Below are positions 62,193 through 64,000 of a DNA stretch of 64,000 nt, in pieces; positions within the stretch are counted from its first letter, which is position 1, and every line of letters begins with the position of its first letter. A program made the translations under genes and the position numbers. The notes under the pieces were generated by a model that worked only from the letters and a program-made list of their open reading frames with translations, was not told the origin of the DNA and did not search any database. The stretch is from Photobacterium kishitanii (GTDB taxonomy: Bacteria; Pseudomonadota; Gammaproteobacteria; Enterobacterales; Vibrionaceae). Where the stretch lies: the NCBI RefSeq assembly GCF_003026355.1, contig NZ_PYON01000001.1, positions 372,001 to 436,000 of the forward strand. Reading direction: 5' to 3'.

Positions 62193-62429
62193 TTAATGAC
62201 TTAGTTTAGCATTAATTTTCAATACCATTTGTGATTTAGTATTTTGCACCACATCAATTCTATTCTCTTTAATATGAGAAAACTGCGATAGTAATAACGC
62301 AAGCTCATCTTTCATCAGTTGTAGATGGCGAGTATTTCGATGGCGGGTAATTTCACTCACAAGCCTTTCCTTTGCTTGTAACGCCGTGGTTCCTTTTACA
62401 GCTTTCTTTGAACGAAAGAAGAAATTCAT
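62193..62429 (-). CDS. Solitary MinE-like protein
   Basis: 78-residue protein with the layout of MinE, the factor that drives MinD oscillation: membrane-targeting start MNFFFRSKK, the MinD-binding segment AKERL at 19-23, then LMKDELALLLSQF and a final beta-strand pattern (NRIDVVQ; QMVLKINAKL). E. coli MinE has FFRSKK, AKERLQ and a final VLELNIEL in the same places. I start at 62429, with AAGGA eight bases upstream. No minC or minD is near; true minCDE is normally one operon, so this should be a second copy. Divergence from E. coli MinE is considerable. Role unknown. Confidence 0.72.
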   Translation of the reverse strand: MNFFFRSKKAVKGTTALQAKERLVSEITRHRNTRHLQLMKDELALLLSQFSHIKENRIDVVQNTKSQMVLKINAKLSH

Positions 62430-62589
62430 AGTAAACATCCTTATTATTTATAACTCCTTTTAAAATATTAGATAATGATTATAAATACCATCAAATAGTT
62501 GAATATTTGTTAACTAGTTATAATAAAGCATACATTATATAACCATTTCCCATAAATATTATGCTACTTAATTAGTATTAAAAATAAAA

Positions 62590-62615
62590 AGCCTCTTATT
62601 ATTCTATAAGAGGCT
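62590..62615 (-). terminator. Terminator of the HcaT-like gene
   Basis: AGCCTCTTAT (62590-62599) pairs with ATAAGAGGCT (62606-62615), 6-nt loop; on the minus strand followed by TTTTTATTTT. Confidence 0.88.
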
Positions 62616-62669
62616 ATAATTTATCAATATTCAATCATCTATTGTTAGGTTCACGAATACCTTTAACTA

Positions 62670-63875
62670 TTATATTGAATTTTGCTCTTCTGGACTAAAA
62701 CGCACCGTCGGATTATGAGTTTCAGATTTGTCTTCATCACTAATAACGCTCAAAAATAGACACGGTACGCCCATCGCTGCCATGAACCAAAATACATTAA
62801 TATCACTATGGTGATAAATCCAACCACAAGCAGCTGACACTAATGCTAACGCAAATCCGGCTGGTATTGCATGATAAAGTGCCTGTAGTCCCATGTAGTT
62901 ATGTTTTTTGTTTTCTTCAACATAACGTACCGATGACAAAATCGTTCCAGAAAAAGTAATACCATGTAGAATCTGACAAATAATAAGTACTGGCAGCTCT
63001 GTTGAATACGCCATTAATGCCCAACGAATAACAACAGAAATAGCCGCTAATTTAAATAATGATTTTACCTGCCAATTAGAAAAAGCTTTACGACTAATAA
63101 AGTAGAATACAATTACCGAGATTGTCGATAGGCTCCATAAGTAACCAATAGTTTCAGTGCTATATCCTGCATCTTTCCAATAGATAGCGCTAAAGAAATA
63201 ATAACCACCATGGCTACCTTCAAGTAATGATGCGACCAAAATAAAAATTAACGTTTTTTTATCGCGTAGCACTTTAAGAATATTAATTTTTCCTGTTTTT
63301 TTATGGTTACATTTCATTGGCACAGTAGGTTTAATCATTGTGCCTAAAAAGGTAATAAATAACCCTAATGCACCTAAAATAGGCACTGCAGCTATACCCC
63401 AATGTTTAGTAATTAACCCCATCGAAGCAGAAGCAACAGTCAAAGCAATAGCGCCCCACAACCGCGTATAACCATAATCCAACTGTTTATCGGCTGCATA
63501 GTGATTTGATATCGCATCAGAGATTGCAACAGCTGGCCCAATCGCTAAATTAAACAAAACAATCAGAATAGCAAGTACCCAAAAATTTGCTTCTAATTCA
63601 CCAATATAAATAAAAGAAATAAATCCTAAAACACCCAGAAACATTGACCATCGAAGTGCTGGAATTAAGTGTTCGACCTTATGAAAAAGAGGTGTGAGGG
63701 TAAAATTGATAATACAACGAGAAGCTAACCCAAACCCAACTAGCATGCCAATATCAGCATCACTGATCCCTAACTTTTCTAGCCACAACCCTCTAAAAGG
63801 TAGGTAAACACCATAAGCAAAAAAAAACGCAAATTGATAAATAGACATCCATGTGGCAGGTCGACATTGAAACAT
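62670..63875 (-). CDS. HcaT-like MFS transporter
   Basis: 401-residue major-facilitator protein with twelve helices, close in style to E. coli HcaT (3-phenylpropionate transporter): FAYGVYLPFRGLWLEKLGI, LDYGYTRLWGAIALTVASA, FSAIYWKDAGYSTETIGYLW, LQALYHAIPAG. No catabolic genes for phenylpropionate are near, so the substrate is open. I start at the ATG at 63875; a GTG nine codons upstream is possible. Upstream 63876-64000 holds no gene. Confidence 0.8.
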   Translation of the reverse strand: MFQCRPATWMSIYQFAFFFAYGVYLPFRGLWLEKLGISDADIGMLVGFGLASRCIINFTLTPLFHKVEHLIPALRWSMFLGVLGFISFIYIGELEANFWVLAILIVLFNLAIGPAVAISDAISNHYAADKQLDYGYTRLWGAIALTVASASMGLITKHWGIAAVPILGALGLFITFLGTMIKPTVPMKCNHKKTGKINILKVLRDKKTLIFILVASLLEGSHGGYYFFSAIYWKDAGYSTETIGYLWSLSTISVIVFYFISRKAFSNWQVKSLFKLAAISVVIRWALMAYSTELPVLIICQILHGITFSGTILSSVRYVEENKKHNYMGLQALYHAIPAGFALALVSAACGWIYHHSDINVFWFMAAMGVPCLFLSVISDEDKSETHNPTVRFSPEEQNSI

Positions 63876-64000
63876 AAAATAAGCAACTCTTATTAAGAAC
63901 ACTAAACAATTAAGCCAACAATAACGAAAATTATTATCATTTACACGCGATCATTTTCAGTAACATTGTATTCATTATTGAAAATAACCTAGTCACAAAA

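Noticed and set aside
1..64000. CRISPR arrays, tRNA or rRNA genes, complete insertion sequences
   Set aside because: No regularly spaced repeats, tRNA-like cloverleaf ends, rRNA sequence or transposase gene was recognised on either strand.

Overview
The window reads as a chromosomal segment of a Vibrionaceae gammaproteobacterium, most likely a Photobacterium or close relative. The call rests on gene content and order: fadL-volA, panP, torR/torCAD, the hutWXZ / tonB-exbB-exbD-hutBCD haem locus, tfoX, and artPIQM. Several of these sit on the second chromosome in Vibrio, so chromosome 2 is plausible but not shown. No rRNA, tRNA, CRISPR array or complete insertion sequence was seen.

Layout. 1-10.1 kb: the end of a GGGtGRT-family gene, Mn-dependent pyrophosphatase (ppaC), fatty acid porin and surface lysophospholipase (fadL-volA), a YjjU-type patatin, a 29-residue YnhF-like membrane peptide, a DUF2860 outer-membrane protein and aspartate decarboxylase panP. 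10.7-16.2 kb: TMAO respiration (torR divergent from torCA, then torD). 16.6-22.5 kb: a membrane-bound uptake [NiFe] hydrogenase operon (small subunit, large subunit, cytochrome b, protease, a degenerate HypF-like protein). 22.6-28.9 kb: a small secreted protein, a D-amino-acid-transaminase-like enzyme with a divergent LysR regulator, a GH20 hexosaminidase and an EamA transporter.

29.0-33.7 kb is an AT-rich accessory (defence) island: an HNH-nuclease remnant, a SIR2-like gene overlapping a DUF262 gene, then a C5-methyltransferase and a Cfr10I/Bse634I-like restriction endonuclease, closed by a 149-bp repeat-like element. 33.7-37.2 kb: hypBCDEA on the minus strand, the maturation operon for the hydrogenase located 11 kb upstream. 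37.6-38.7 kb: two proteins of unknown function.

38.9-46.6 kb: haem uptake and use, with hutWXZ divergent from tonB-exbBD-hutBCD around a Fur-like site. 47-49 kb: purR and the competence regulator tfoX. 49.4-56.5 kb: a ynjA-ynjBCD-ynjF cluster that carries a VTT-domain/disulphide-oxidoreductase fusion. 56.5-58.7 kb: punR/punC purine nucleoside export-import pair. 59.2-62.1 kb: the arginine ABC transporter artPIQM. 62.2-63.9 kb: a solitary MinE-like gene and an HcaT-like MFS transporter.

The genes describe a facultative anaerobe that uses H2 and TMAO, scavenges haem and arginine, and degrades chitin oligomers. The points most worth following are the SIR2-DUF262 pair with its linked restriction-modification system (which has a LexA-like promoter site and a hairpin over the endonuclease start), and the stand-alone MinE paralogue.
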